Below, piece after piece: positions 25,976 to 34,742 of a stretch of DNA of 64,000 nucleotides. The notes under the pieces are model-generated. The model was not told the origin of the DNA. It saw only the letters and a program-made list of their open reading frames with translations, and made no database searches. Position numbers and translations under genes: made by a program. The number at the start of each line of letters is the position of its first letter. Within the stretch, counting starts at the first letter, position 1. Source of the DNA: Streptomyces sulfonofaciens (GTDB taxonomy: Bacteria > Actinomycetota > Actinomycetes > Streptomycetales > Streptomycetaceae); the NCBI RefSeq assembly GCF_014656295.1, contig NZ_BNCD01000016.1:124001-188000 (forward strand), read 5' to 3'.

Positions 25976-27421
25976 ATGGGATCCACTTCCGCGCAGCACC
26001 CGCACGACGGTCTGGGCCGACGCGACCTGATCAGGAGGTCCGCTGCGCTCGGCGTGATCGCCGTTCCCACCATGGGTTTCCTGTCGGCCTGTGCCAGCAG
26101 TGACAGCGGCAACAAGCAGGTCGAGAAGGGCAAGACGAGCGCGGCCAACCCGCTGGGTGTCAAGGAGAACGCGCCGCTCGACGTCGTCATCTTCGACGGC
26201 GGTTTCGGTGACAAGTACGCCGTCGACGCCGAGGCGCTCTACCAGAAGCGCTACCCGAAGGCGACGATCAAGCACCACAAGACGCAGAAGATCCAGACCG
26301 AGCTCCAGCCCCGCTTCAACGGCGGCACGCCCCCGGACCTGATCGACGACTCCGGCGCCGAGCAGATGGACACCGGAGTGCTGGTCGGCAAGGACCAGCT
26401 CTCCGACCTCACCCCGCTGCTCGACGCGCCGTCCATCGACGACCCGAAGACCAAGGTCCGCGACACCCTGCGGCCCGGCGTGGTCGAGATGGGCCAGTTC
26501 GACGGCGACCAGGTCTGGATCATGTACTACGCGTACACGGTGTACGGCGTCTGGTACTCCCGCTCCAACCTCGCCAAGCTCGACGCCGAGTACCCGGAGA
26601 CCTGGGACGACATGCTGGCGCTGTGCGCCAAGGCGAAGAAGAAGGGCGTCGCGGGCTGGACCTACGCGGGCAAGTACCCGTACTACATCCCGTTCTCGCT
26701 GTTCCCCTTCATCGGCAAGATCGGCGGCCCGAAGGTCCTCGACGCCATCGACAACCTGGAGCCCAGGGCCTGGTACGACCCCGCGGTGAAGGCCGCCTTC
26801 GAGGCGTACTACGAGCTGTACCAGAAGGGCTACATCCTCCAGGGGACACCCGGTCTGACCCACATCGAGTCGCAGACCGCCTGGAACGAGGGCAAGGCGC
26901 TCTTCATCCCGAACGGCTCCTGGGTGGAGAACGAGGCGGCGAAGACCACGCCCAAGGACTTCCAGATGGCCGTTGCGGGGCCCTCCAGCCTCGACAAGAG
27001 CGACAAGATGCCCTTCGGCACCCTCTGGGCCGCGGGCAGCGAGCCGTTCATCGTGCCGAAGAAGGCGAAGAACCCGCTGGGCGGCATGGAGCAACTGCGC
27101 ATCATGCTCGGCAAGGAGGCCTCCGCGAACTTCACCAAGCAGGTCTCCTCGCTCAGCTCGCTGCGCGGCGGCACCACCGGCCTCAAGCTGCCGCCGGGCC
27201 TGTCCTCCGCGGTGGCCGCGCTGGACAAGGCCGGCAACAACGTCCTCAACCCGCGTCTGCAGGACTGGTACACGGACCTCAACAAGCAGCGCATCGGCGT
27301 GGCCGTGCTGGGCGAGATGATGGCCGGGCGGATGACGCCCGCCGAGGCCGTCAAGAAGTGCCAGGCCGCCTCGGACGCGACGGCCAAGGACGACTCGATC
27401 AAGAAGTACAAGCACAGGTGA
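25976..27421 (+). CDS. ngcE: N-acetylglucosamine/chitobiose ABC transporter binding lipoprotein
   Basis: Extracellular solute-binding lipoprotein of the NgcEFG importer; 481 aa. ATG 25976 is chosen (GCGAGGAC upstream). The signal peptide has a twin-arginine motif (GRRDLIRRSAA) and lipobox LSAC at about residues 37-40, so export by Tat followed by lipidation is likely. The mature protein is an SBP family 1 sugar-binding domain (FNGGTPPDLIDDSG, NGSWVENEAAK). The next two genes encode the membrane permeases. Symbol from close resemblance to Streptomyces NgcE. No ATPase is encoded here; such importers generally share MsiK. Confidence 0.93.
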   Translation: MGSTSAQHPHDGLGRRDLIRRSAALGVIAVPTMGFLSACASSDSGNKQVEKGKTSAANPLGVKENAPLDVVIFDGGFGDKYAVDAEALYQKRYPKATIKHHKTQKIQTELQPRFNGGTPPDLIDDSGAEQMDTGVLVGKDQLSDLTPLLDAPSIDDPKTKVRDTLRPGVVEMGQFDGDQVWIMYYAYTVYGVWYSRSNLAKLDAEYPETWDDMLALCAKAKKKGVAGWTYAGKYPYYIPFSLFPFIGKIGGPKVLDAIDNLEPRAWYDPAVKAAFEAYYELYQKGYILQGTPGLTHIESQTAWNEGKALFIPNGSWVENEAAKTTPKDFQMAVAGPSSLDKSDKMPFGTLWAAGSEPFIVPKKAKNPLGGMEQLRIMLGKEASANFTKQVSSLSSLRGGTTGLKLPPGLSSAVAALDKAGNNVLNPRLQDWYTDLNKQRIGVAVLGEMMAGRMTPAEAVKKCQAASDATAKDDSIKKYKHR

Positions 27422-27438
27422 GCACGCGTCACGTGGAT

Positions 27439-27472
27439 GCCCCTCCCAGACCTTTCGGGTACTGGGGGAGGC
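27439..27472 (+). terminator. Stem-loop between ngcE and ngcF
   Basis: GCCCCTCCCAG (27439-27449) pairs with CTGGGGGAGGC (27462-27472), with one mismatch and one G-U pair, and an inner ACC/GGT stem closes the loop. It lies 17 bases after the ngcE stop. Hairpins in this position usually stabilise the binding-protein message or lower permease expression relative to it. Confidence 0.6.
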
Positions 27473-27501
27473 GTCCTCGAACGGATCGGGGCCGGTAGAC
27501 C

Positions 27502-28422
27502 ATGCAACACGGAAAGTACCGCTTTGTTGCGGGATTCCTCGTGACTCCCCTCGCGCTGTACGCGATCTTTGTGATCTGGCCGTTCATCCAGGCGATCTAT
27601 TACTCGTTCACGGACTGGACCGGCCTGAGCCCGGAATTCGCGATGGTGGGCTTCAAGAACTACACGAAGCTGTTCAGCGATCCGTTGTTCTGGAAGTCCT
27701 TCCAGCACAGTGTGCTGTTCGTGATCCTGCTGCCCCTCGTGACGCTCTCCCTGGCGCTCTTCTTCTCGTTCATGCTCAATGTCGGGGGCCGGCAGCGCAA
27801 GGACGCGGCCATCTCCGGTGTGCGGGGCGCGGAGTTCTACAAGATCGCCTACTTCTTCCCACAGGTGCTGTCGATCGCGATCGTGGCGCTGCTCTTCCAG
27901 TTCGCGTACAACCCGCGGCAGGGCGCGCTCAACGGCTTCCTGCAGGCACTGGGGGTGAGCGATCCGCCGGAGTGGCTCGGCGACCCGAAGTGGGCCCTGT
28001 GGTGCGTGATGGCCGTTCTGGTCTGGAGCACCGTCGGCTTCTTCGTGGTGCTCTTCTCGGCCGGCATGTCGTCCATCCCGAGGGACTTCTACGAGGCCGC
28101 GCTGCTCGACGGCGCGAGCCGCGTCACGACCTTCTTCCGCATCACCCTGCCGCTGCTGTGGGACACCGTGCAGTCCGGCTGGGTCTACATGGGGATCATG
28201 GCGCTCGGCGCGGAGGCCTTCGCGACGGTGCAGATCATGACCGTCGGACCCGGCGGTCCCGCCGACTCGACGATCGTCATGCCGCTGTACGTCTACCAGA
28301 AGGCCTTCCACGACGGGCAGGCCGCCTACGCAACCACGATCGGCGTCGCCCTGCTCTTCGTCACGCTGCTGTTCGCGGCGATCGTGATGAGGCTCGGCAG
28401 GCGTGAGCGGCTGGAGTACTGA
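27502..28422 (+). CDS. ngcF: N-acetylglucosamine/chitobiose ABC transporter permease NgcF
   Basis: 306-aa MalF-type membrane permease with about six membrane segments (first one LVTPLALYAIFVIWPFIQAI). The EAA loop that docks the ATPase is EAALLDGASRVTTFFRITLP. It shares one base with ngcG (TGATG), so the permeases are translationally coupled. Confidence 0.92.
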   Translation: MQHGKYRFVAGFLVTPLALYAIFVIWPFIQAIYYSFTDWTGLSPEFAMVGFKNYTKLFSDPLFWKSFQHSVLFVILLPLVTLSLALFFSFMLNVGGRQRKDAAISGVRGAEFYKIAYFFPQVLSIAIVALLFQFAYNPRQGALNGFLQALGVSDPPEWLGDPKWALWCVMAVLVWSTVGFFVVLFSAGMSSIPRDFYEAALLDGASRVTTFFRITLPLLWDTVQSGWVYMGIMALGAEAFATVQIMTVGPGGPADSTIVMPLYVYQKAFHDGQAAYATTIGVALLFVTLLFAAIVMRLGRRERLEY

Positions 28423-29342
28423 TGAAGACCACCGACACCCCGCCCCCGGCAGAGGGCACCGAGGCCGCGACACGGGTCGCCAAGCTCCCCGCGGCGCCGC
28501 AGGAACGGGGCGGCGGCCGGGGCGGCGTCCTCAACGTCTTCTCGCACGGCATGCTCGTGCTGTGGGCGGTCATGGTCGTCCTGCCGCTGCTGTGGGCGGT
28601 GATGACGTCGTTCAAGGACGACAGGTCCATCTTCACCTCGCCCTGGGGCCTGCCCGACCGGCTGCACTTCGAGAACTGGTCGCGCGCCTGGTCGCAGGCG
28701 CACATGAGCGACTACTTCCTCAACACCATCCTGGTGGTGGGCTGCTCGCTGGTCGGCACGCTGGTGCTCGGATCGATGGCGGCCTACGTGCTTGCGCGCT
28801 TCGAGTTCCCGCTCAACAGGTTCGTCTACTACCTCTTCGTCGGGGGCATGAGCTTCCCGGTGATGCTGGCCCTGGTGCCGTTGTTCTACGTCATGAACAA
28901 CATGGGGCTGCTGAACACGCTGCCGGGTCTCGTGCTGGTGTACATCGCGTACTCGCTGCCGTTCACCGTCTTCTTCCTGACGTCGTTCTTCAGGACGCTG
29001 CCGACCTCCATCGCGGAGGCCGCCTTCGTGGACGGCGCCTCGCACACCAGGACGTTCTTCCAGATCATGCTGCCGATGGCCAAGCCGGGCCTGATCAGCG
29101 TCGGGATCTTCAACTTCCTGGGGCAGTGGAACCAGTACATGCTGCCGACGGTGCTCAACACCGACCCGGACCGCAAGGTGCTCTCCCAGGGGCTGGTCGA
29201 GCTGGCCGTCAGCCAGGGGTACAAGGGCGACTGGTCCGGTCTGTTCGCCGGCCTGGTGATGGCGATGCTGCCGGTGCTGGCCGCCTACGTCATCTTCCAG
29301 CGCCAGGTCGTCGCCGGTCTCACCGCCGGTGCTCTGAAGTAG
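28422..29342 (+). CDS. ngcG: N-acetylglucosamine/chitobiose ABC transporter permease NgcG
   Basis: 306-aa MalG-type permease. Residues 1-35 are a Pro/Ala/Gly-rich cytoplasmic tail, followed by about six membrane segments and the EAA loop EAAFVDGASHTRTFFQIMLP. ATG 28422 overlaps the ngcF stop by one base. It completes the transmembrane half of the importer with NgcF; a separate shared ATPase is needed. The operon ends at the hairpin at 29354. Confidence 0.92.
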   Translation: MKTTDTPPPAEGTEAATRVAKLPAAPQERGGGRGGVLNVFSHGMLVLWAVMVVLPLLWAVMTSFKDDRSIFTSPWGLPDRLHFENWSRAWSQAHMSDYFLNTILVVGCSLVGTLVLGSMAAYVLARFEFPLNRFVYYLFVGGMSFPVMLALVPLFYVMNNMGLLNTLPGLVLVYIAYSLPFTVFFLTSFFRTLPTSIAEAAFVDGASHTRTFFQIMLPMAKPGLISVGIFNFLGQWNQYMLPTVLNTDPDRKVLSQGLVELAVSQGYKGDWSGLFAGLVMAMLPVLAAYVIFQRQVVAGLTAGALK

Positions 29343-29353
29343 GGGGACGCCGT

Positions 29354-29407
29354 CCGGCCATCCTGTGCACCGCCCCGGCAGGGGCCGCCGGTGCACAGGG
29401 TGGCCGG
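29354..29407 (+). terminator. Terminator hairpin of ngcEFG
   Basis: A 19-bp stem (29354-29372 with 29389-29407) with a single G-U-type mismatch encloses CCCCGGCAGGGG, which can itself pair. It starts 12 bases after the ngcG stop. Confidence 0.75.
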
Positions 29408-29689
29408 CTGCCTGCGTACCGCAGCGGATCCTTCGGAGGTTGGCCGCGGGCCGCGGGCGCCTTCCGCCTCCGGCGGAGCGCCGGGTGTCCCAAAGAGCTG
29501 CTTCCGGTCAGCCGGATACCGGTCACGGCGTGCGCCGGCGCCACCGATTTCTGTCAAGGACTTGACTGCGGTAACCCGTTCAGCGGAGCTTGGAGTTCAC
29601 AACTTGTAAATGGCCCGGGTTCCGCTGCCGTGACCCGGGGCACGGGCGGCAGTGCCGTCGCCCGGCTTAGGGCAGGAGTGGATGGGTCG
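29408..29689 (+). promoter_or_regulatory. Promoter region of the ROK regulator with candidate operator
   Basis: Contains TTGACT at about 29562 as a possible -35 and a 15-base near-palindrome TTCACAACTTGTAAA (29596-29610; six of seven positions symmetric) about 80 bases before the rok start. The core GTTCAC recurs in the spacer before xylF (30889-30894), as expected if the ROK protein controls itself and xylFGH (inference). Confidence 0.45.
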
Positions 29690-30889
29690 ATGGAGACTCC
29701 AGGGTCGCAGTCGTCGCTGCACCGGGCCAATCTGGAGCGGGTCGTACGCGCCGTACGGCTCGCCGGTTCGCTCACGCAGGCGGAGATCGCGAGGACGACG
29801 GGCCTTTCCGCGGCCACCGTCTCCAATATCGTCCGCGAACTCAGGGAGGGCGGGACGGTCGAGGTCACGCCCACCTCGGCAGGGGGCCGCAGGGCCCGCA
29901 GCGTCTCGTTGAGCGGTGACGCCGGAATCGTCATCGGAGTGGATTTCGGCCACACCCACCTGCGGGTGGCGATCGGCAACCTGGCCCACCAGGTGCTCGC
30001 CGAGGAGGCCGAGCCGCTGGACGTGGACGCCTCCGCCGCGCAGGGCCTGGCCCGTGCGGAGAAGCTGGTCAGCCGGCTGGTCGCGGCCACCGGAGTGGAC
30101 AGGGCCAAGGTCACGGGCGTCGGGCTCGGCGTCCCGGGCCCGATCGACGTGGAGTCCGGCACCCTGGGCTCCACCTCGATACTGCCGGGCTGGAGCGGCG
30201 CGAGGCCCGCCCAGGAGCTGCGCGAGCGCCTGGGAGTGCCGGTGCACGTCGACAACGACGCCAACCTCGGCGCGCTCGGCGAACTGGTCTGGGGCAGCGG
30301 ACGGGGCGTGAAGGACCTCGCCTACATCAAGGTGGCGAGCGGGGTCGGCGCGGGCCTGGTGATCAGCGGGAAGATCTACCGGGGGCCCGGCGGCACCGCG
30401 GGAGAGATCGGTCACATCACGCTGGACGAATCGGGGCCGGTCTGCCGCTGCGGCAACCGCGGCTGCCTGGAGACCTTCACGGCGGCGCGGTACGTCCTGC
30501 CCCTGCTGCGGTCCAGCCACGGCACGGGGCTGACCATGGAGACGGTCGTCAGGCTGGCCCGCGAGGGGGATCCCGGCTGCCGGCGGGTGGTCGCCGATGT
30601 CGGGCGCCACATCGGCAGCGGGGTGGCGAACCTCTGTAATCTTCTCAACCCGAGCCGCGTGGTGCTCGGCGGCGACCTCGCGGAGGCCGGTGAGCTGGTA
30701 CTCGGGCCCATAAGGGAGTCGGTCGGACGGTACGCGATCCCCAGCGCCGGACGCCAGCTCTCCGTCCGTCCCGGGGAGCTCGGCGGCCGCGCCGAGGTGC
30801 TCGGGGCGCTGGCCCTGGCGCTAAGTGAAATGGGTGATTCGACCCTTTTGGATGGAGTTCACCCGACGGCTACGCCTGCCTTCACTTAG
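29690..30889 (+). CDS. rok7B7: ROK-family transcriptional regulator (Rok7B7)
   Basis: 399-aa sugar-responsive regulator. ATG 29690 (METPGSQSSLHRANLERVVR) is used; GTG 29678 in the same frame lies on top of the GGAG and is less likely. The N-terminal winged helix (LTQAEIARTTGLSAATVSNI) is followed by a ROK/sugar-kinase-like domain (VIGVDFGHTHLRVAIGN, GVPGPIDVESG) and the ROK zinc motif CRCGNRGCLE. Known from S. coelicolor: Rok7B7 lies between ngcEFG and xylFGH, controls the xylose transporter and affects carbon catabolite control and antibiotic production. Gene order here is the same. Confidence 0.93.
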   Translation: METPGSQSSLHRANLERVVRAVRLAGSLTQAEIARTTGLSAATVSNIVRELREGGTVEVTPTSAGGRRARSVSLSGDAGIVIGVDFGHTHLRVAIGNLAHQVLAEEAEPLDVDASAAQGLARAEKLVSRLVAATGVDRAKVTGVGLGVPGPIDVESGTLGSTSILPGWSGARPAQELRERLGVPVHVDNDANLGALGELVWGSGRGVKDLAYIKVASGVGAGLVISGKIYRGPGGTAGEIGHITLDESGPVCRCGNRGCLETFTAARYVLPLLRSSHGTGLTMETVVRLAREGDPGCRRVVADVGRHIGSGVANLCNLLNPSRVVLGGDLAEAGELVLGPIRESVGRYAIPSAGRQLSVRPGELGGRAEVLGALALALSEMGDSTLLDGVHPTATPAFT

Positions 30890-30933
30890 TTCACGCATGG
30901 CACCGTTGTCATCTCGTTAAGGATTTACTCCTT
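30881..30933. promoter_or_regulatory. Direct and inverted repeats upstream of xylF
   Basis: TTCACTTAGTTCAC (30881-30894) is a direct repeat of TTCAC that spans the rok stop; a third TTCAC is at 30858. AAGGA-TTTAC-TCCTT (30919-30933) is a perfect 5+5 inverted repeat running into TTGACG, a plausible -35. These are the best operator and promoter candidates for xylFGH. Confidence 0.5.
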
Positions 30934-31010
30934 GACGCCGACGTGCGCGCCGAGTTGACTTCCAGCCACCTCGGCCGCAGCGACGCGGCCGCGTCAGGGA
31001 GGTTTCTTAA

Positions 31011-32126
31011 GTGAACACGCGTATGCGTCGTGCCGCCGTCGTCGTTTCCGCCGGCACCATGGCCGTTGCGCTGGCCGCCTGCGGCAGCGCCAAGGAGTCC
31101 GGCGGCGACACCGCCAAGAGCGACAGCGCCAAGAAGGGCGACGCGCTGACCATCGGTCTGCTCCTTCCGGAGAACCAGACCGCGCGGTACGAGAAGTTCG
31201 ACAAGCCGATGATCGAGAAGAAGGTCAGCGAGCTGACGCACGGCAAGGCCACGGTGAAGTACGCCAACGCCAAGCAGGACGCCAGCACCCAGAACCAGCA
31301 GGCCGACACCATGATCACCAACAAGGTGGACGTCCTGATCGTGGACGCGGTGGACTCCAAGGCCATAGCCAGCTCGGTCCAGAAGGCCCACGACGCCGGC
31401 ATCCCGGTGGTCGCCTACGACCGCCTGGCCGAGGGCCCCATCAGCGCCTACACCTCCTTCGACAACGTGGCGGTCGGCAAGGTGCAGGGCCAGGCCCTGC
31501 TGAAGGCGCTGGGCGGCAAGGCCAAGTCCGGCAAGGTCGTCATGGTGAACGGCTCCGCCACCGACCCGAACGCCGCCCAGTTCAAGCAGGGCGCGCACTC
31601 GGTGCTGGACGGCAAGGTCGACATCGCCAAGGAGTACGACACCCCGGACTGGAACGCGCAGAAGGCGAACGCCGAGGTCGAGGGTGCTCTCACCGCGCTC
31701 GGCAAGAACAAGGTCATCGGCGTCTACTCCGCCAACGACGGCATGGCCGGCGGTGTCATCACCGCCCTGCAGAGCGCGGGCCTGTCCAAGCTGCCGCCGG
31801 TCACCGGCCAGGACGCCGAGATCAACGGCGTGCAGCGCATCGTCGCCGGCACCCAGTACATGAGCGTCTACAAGTCCTACCCGCAGGAGGCGTCCATCGC
31901 CGCGCAGATGGCGGTGGCGCTGGGCAAGGGGCAGAAGCTGGACTCCATCGCCGAGACGAAGGTCGACAGCCCGACCGAGAAGGACGTGCCGAGCACGATC
32001 GTCCCGGTGGTCTCGCTGACCCAGGACAACATCAAGCAGACCGTGATCAAGGACGGCATCTACACCGTCAACGAGATCTGCACCCCCAAGTACAAGGCCG
32101 CGTGCGACAAGATCGGTCTGAAGTAG
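31011..32126 (+). CDS. xylF: Xylose ABC transporter substrate-binding lipoprotein
   Basis: 371-aa periplasmic-binding-protein-like lipoprotein. GTG 31011 has GGGAGG 9 bases upstream. The signal peptide ends in ALAAC (Cys about 24). The mature protein is a type I sugar-binding fold (IGLLLPENQTARYEKFDKP, VDVLIVDAVDSKAIASSV, VIGVYSANDGMAGG). It is followed by the ATPase and permease genes and preceded by the ROK regulator, the known arrangement of the Streptomyces xylose transporter. The 3' spacer to xylG is about 330 bases. Confidence 0.93.
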   Translation: MNTRMRRAAVVVSAGTMAVALAACGSAKESGGDTAKSDSAKKGDALTIGLLLPENQTARYEKFDKPMIEKKVSELTHGKATVKYANAKQDASTQNQQADTMITNKVDVLIVDAVDSKAIASSVQKAHDAGIPVVAYDRLAEGPISAYTSFDNVAVGKVQGQALLKALGGKAKSGKVVMVNGSATDPNAAQFKQGAHSVLDGKVDIAKEYDTPDWNAQKANAEVEGALTALGKNKVIGVYSANDGMAGGVITALQSAGLSKLPPVTGQDAEINGVQRIVAGTQYMSVYKSYPQEASIAAQMAVALGKGQKLDSIAETKVDSPTEKDVPSTIVPVVSLTQDNIKQTVIKDGIYTVNEICTPKYKAACDKIGLK

Positions 32127-32454
32127 ACCGGGACGGTCGTCCACCGGCCGAGCGGACCAGCGGCCCCCGGTCCACCGGGGCGGTTGAAAGACCTGTCCGG
32201 CGTCCCGCCACCAACGCCCCGCCGCTTCGGCGGGGCGCCGGACAGAACCAGCCGCCTCGCGCCCCGGGCCCGCACGGCTGCCCGGCGTACGGCCCCCGCC
32301 CTGCGGCAGGCCCTTCCTGCCGCTCCGGCACCCCCGATCCAGCGTGCCCACCGGGCCCGCTGGATCGTCCAGGTGTCTTCCCCCTGCTCAACCTCCGCGC
32401 CCCACCCCCGGGCGCGGCATCCCCGCCGGTCAGGCGGCGAAGGAGATGGTTCAC
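32127..32454 (+). other. Spacer between xylF and xylG
   Basis: A 328-base gap inside an otherwise compact transporter operon. It is G+C-rich, contains no recognised gene, and ends in the strong AAGGAG ribosome binding site of xylG at 32440-32445. A short dyad (CCGCCACCAACGCCCCGCCG with CTTCGGCGGGGCG, about 32208-32237) could act as an intercistronic hairpin that favours the binding protein. Confidence 0.4.
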
Positions 32455-33234
32455 GTGTCCGCTACGCCCGTGTTGGCGTTGCGCGGGGTCTCCAAGCGGT
32501 TCGGTGCCGTCCAGGCGCTCACCGACGTAGAGCTTGAGGTCCACGCCGGTGAGGTGGTCGCCCTGGTGGGCGACAACGGCGCCGGAAAATCCACACTGGT
32601 CAAGACCATTGCCGGTGTGCACCCCATCGATGACGGCAGCATCGAGTGGGAAGGCCGGTCCGTCCAGATCGACAAGCCGCACGACGCCCAGCACCTGGGC
32701 ATCGCGACCGTCTACCAGGACCTCGCGCTGTGCGACAACATCGACGTGGTCGGCAACCTCTTCCTCGGCCGGGAGCTGAAGAGGCGCGGCGTGCTCAACG
32801 AGGTGGAGATGGAGCGCCGCTCCCGCGAGCTCCTGAACACCCTGTCCATCCGCATACCCAGCGTCCGGATACCGATCGCCTCGCTCTCCGGCGGTCAGCG
32901 CCAGACGGTGGCCATCGCCCGCTCCATGCTGGGCGAGCCCAAGCTGGTCATCCTCGACGAGCCCACCGCGGCCCTCGGCGTCGAGCAGACCGCGCAGGTC
33001 CTCGACCTGGTGGAGCGGCTGCGCGAGCGCGGCCTCGCGGTGATGCTCATCAGCCACAACATGGCCGATGTCAAGGCCGTCGCCGACAAGGTCGCCGTAC
33101 TCAGGCTGGGCCGCAACAACGGCGTCTTCGACGTCAAGTCGACCTCGCAGGAAGAGATCATCTCCGCCATCACGGGCGCCACGGACAACGCCGTGACCCG
33201 TCGTGCGGCGCGCCACGGGGAGGCTCAGAAGTGA
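32455..33234 (+). CDS. xylG: Xylose ABC transporter ATPase
   Basis: 259-aa ATP-binding subunit. GTG 32455 (MSATPVLALRGVSKRFG) is chosen over ATG 32446 because AAGGAG ends directly before that ATG and 9 bases before the GTG. Walker A is GDNGAGKST, signature LSGGQRQ, Walker B LVILDEPTAALG, H-loop ISHN. It has a single nucleotide-binding domain, unlike the double-domain XylG of E. coli. The stop overlaps the permease start by four bases (GTGA). Confidence 0.93.
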   Translation: MSATPVLALRGVSKRFGAVQALTDVELEVHAGEVVALVGDNGAGKSTLVKTIAGVHPIDDGSIEWEGRSVQIDKPHDAQHLGIATVYQDLALCDNIDVVGNLFLGRELKRRGVLNEVEMERRSRELLNTLSIRIPSVRIPIASLSGGQRQTVAIARSMLGEPKLVILDEPTAALGVEQTAQVLDLVERLRERGLAVMLISHNMADVKAVADKVAVLRLGRNNGVFDVKSTSQEEIISAITGATDNAVTRRAARHGEAQK

Positions 33235-34520
33235 GCACAGAAAAGACCACGACCACCGTTGCCCCCAGCGCCGAGAACCCGGAGGCCGCCGCAGCCGCGG
33301 CGCCCGTGGTCGACCCGCGGCTGCTGGTGCGCGAGCAGGGCTTCGCCGGCTACATCGGCGAGTTCAAGCGCCGGATGCGCGCGGGTGACCTGGGCTCCGT
33401 CCCGGTCATCGTCGGCCTGATCGTCATCTGGGCGATCTTCTCCAGCATCAACTCCCGGTTCCTCACCGCGGAGAACCTGAGCAACATCTCCGTCGCCATG
33501 GTCGGCACCGGCATGATCGCGGTCGGTATCGTCTTCGTGCTGCTGCTCGGTGAGATCGACCTGTCGGTCGGCTCCGTCAGCGGTGTCGCGGGAGCCTTCT
33601 CCGCCGTGCTCGCGGTCAACCACGGCCAGTCGGAGTGGGTGGCGCTGATCGCCGCCATCGTCACCGGCATCGTGATCGGCATCATCCACGGCTTCTTCTT
33701 CGCCCGGATCGGTGCGCCCGCATTCGCCGTCACCCTGGCCGGTCTGCTGTTCTGGCAGGGCCTGATGCTCCAGATCCTCGGTGACGACGGCACCATCAAC
33801 CTCGACAACGACGGCCTCATCGCGCATCTGACCTCGTACTACTTCTCGGACGTGGCCGCCGCCTACGGTCTCGCCCTGGTCGCCGTCGTGGTCTTCTTCC
33901 TGTCGTCCTTCCTCGACTCCAGGCGCCGGCACGCCGCGGGTGTGCCGTCCAGGCCGCTCAGCGACATCGTGCTGCGGACCGCGGTGCTCGCCGTCGTCGC
34001 CTTCGCCGCGGCGATCATGTTCAACCAGTACAAGGGCCTGCCCCTGGCGCTGGTCATCTTCCTGGCCGTGCTGGTGCTGACGGACTTCACGCTGCGGCGC
34101 ACCTCCTACGGGCGGAAGGTGTTCGCGCTCGGTGGCAGCGTGGAGGCGTCCCGCAGGGCCGGCATCAACGTCATCAGGGTGCGGATCTCGGTCTACGCCA
34201 TCGCCGGCGGCTTCGCGGCCCTCGGCGGCCTCTTCCTGGCCTCCAAGATCCAGGCGGCCAACCAGGGTGCGGGCACCGGTGACCTGCTGATGAACGCCAT
34301 CGCGGCGGCCGTCATCGGCGGCACCAGCCTGTTCGGCGGCCGGGGCCGCACCTGGAACGCACTGCTCGGTGTGATGGTGATCACCTCGATCCAGTACGGC
34401 CTGGCCCTGCAGGGCATCGCCACCCCGATCCAGTACATGATCACCGGCGCGGTGCTGCTCGCCACGGTCTGCATCGACTCGATCACCCGCAGGACCCAGC
34501 GCACCGCGGGCCGCGCCTGA
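33231..34520 (+). CDS. xylH: Xylose ABC transporter permease
   Basis: 429-aa BPD_transp_2-type sugar permease with about ten to eleven membrane segments (VPVIVGLIVIWAIFSSI first) and the motif LLGEIDLSVGSVSGVAGAFS. GTG 33231 overlaps the xylG stop. Residues 1-50 are a charged/Ala-rich cytoplasmic tail. It completes the xylFGH importer; a strong hairpin follows the gene. Confidence 0.93.
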   Translation: MSTEKTTTTVAPSAENPEAAAAAAPVVDPRLLVREQGFAGYIGEFKRRMRAGDLGSVPVIVGLIVIWAIFSSINSRFLTAENLSNISVAMVGTGMIAVGIVFVLLLGEIDLSVGSVSGVAGAFSAVLAVNHGQSEWVALIAAIVTGIVIGIIHGFFFARIGAPAFAVTLAGLLFWQGLMLQILGDDGTINLDNDGLIAHLTSYYFSDVAAAYGLALVAVVVFFLSSFLDSRRRHAAGVPSRPLSDIVLRTAVLAVVAFAAAIMFNQYKGLPLALVIFLAVLVLTDFTLRRTSYGRKVFALGGSVEASRRAGINVIRVRISVYAIAGGFAALGGLFLASKIQAANQGAGTGDLLMNAIAAAVIGGTSLFGGRGRTWNALLGVMVITSIQYGLALQGIATPIQYMITGAVLLATVCIDSITRRTQRTAGRA

Positions 34521-34549
34521 CGGCCTGGTCCCGTACCGCGAGTGCCCCC

Positions 34550-34584
34550 GGGTGCCCCGCGCCGGCCGCCGGCGCGGGGCACCC
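34550..34584 (+). terminator. Terminator hairpin of xylFGH
   Basis: GGGTGCCCCGCGCCGG (34550-34565), CCG loop, exact complement (34569-34584). A perfect 16-bp stem 29 bases after the xylH stop. Confidence 0.78.
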
Positions 34585-34742
34585 GTGCGTACGGGCGGCG
34601 GCAGCGGGGCGCGGACGGTGTGCCGGGCACCGCGGCCTGGGGCGCGGCCGGCAGGGCACGGCCCGGGCGCGACGGTCCGGGCCGCGACATTAGACTCGGG
34701 CCAGCCCGGAAAGCTCGAACCGCCCTACGCAAGGAGGCACCG

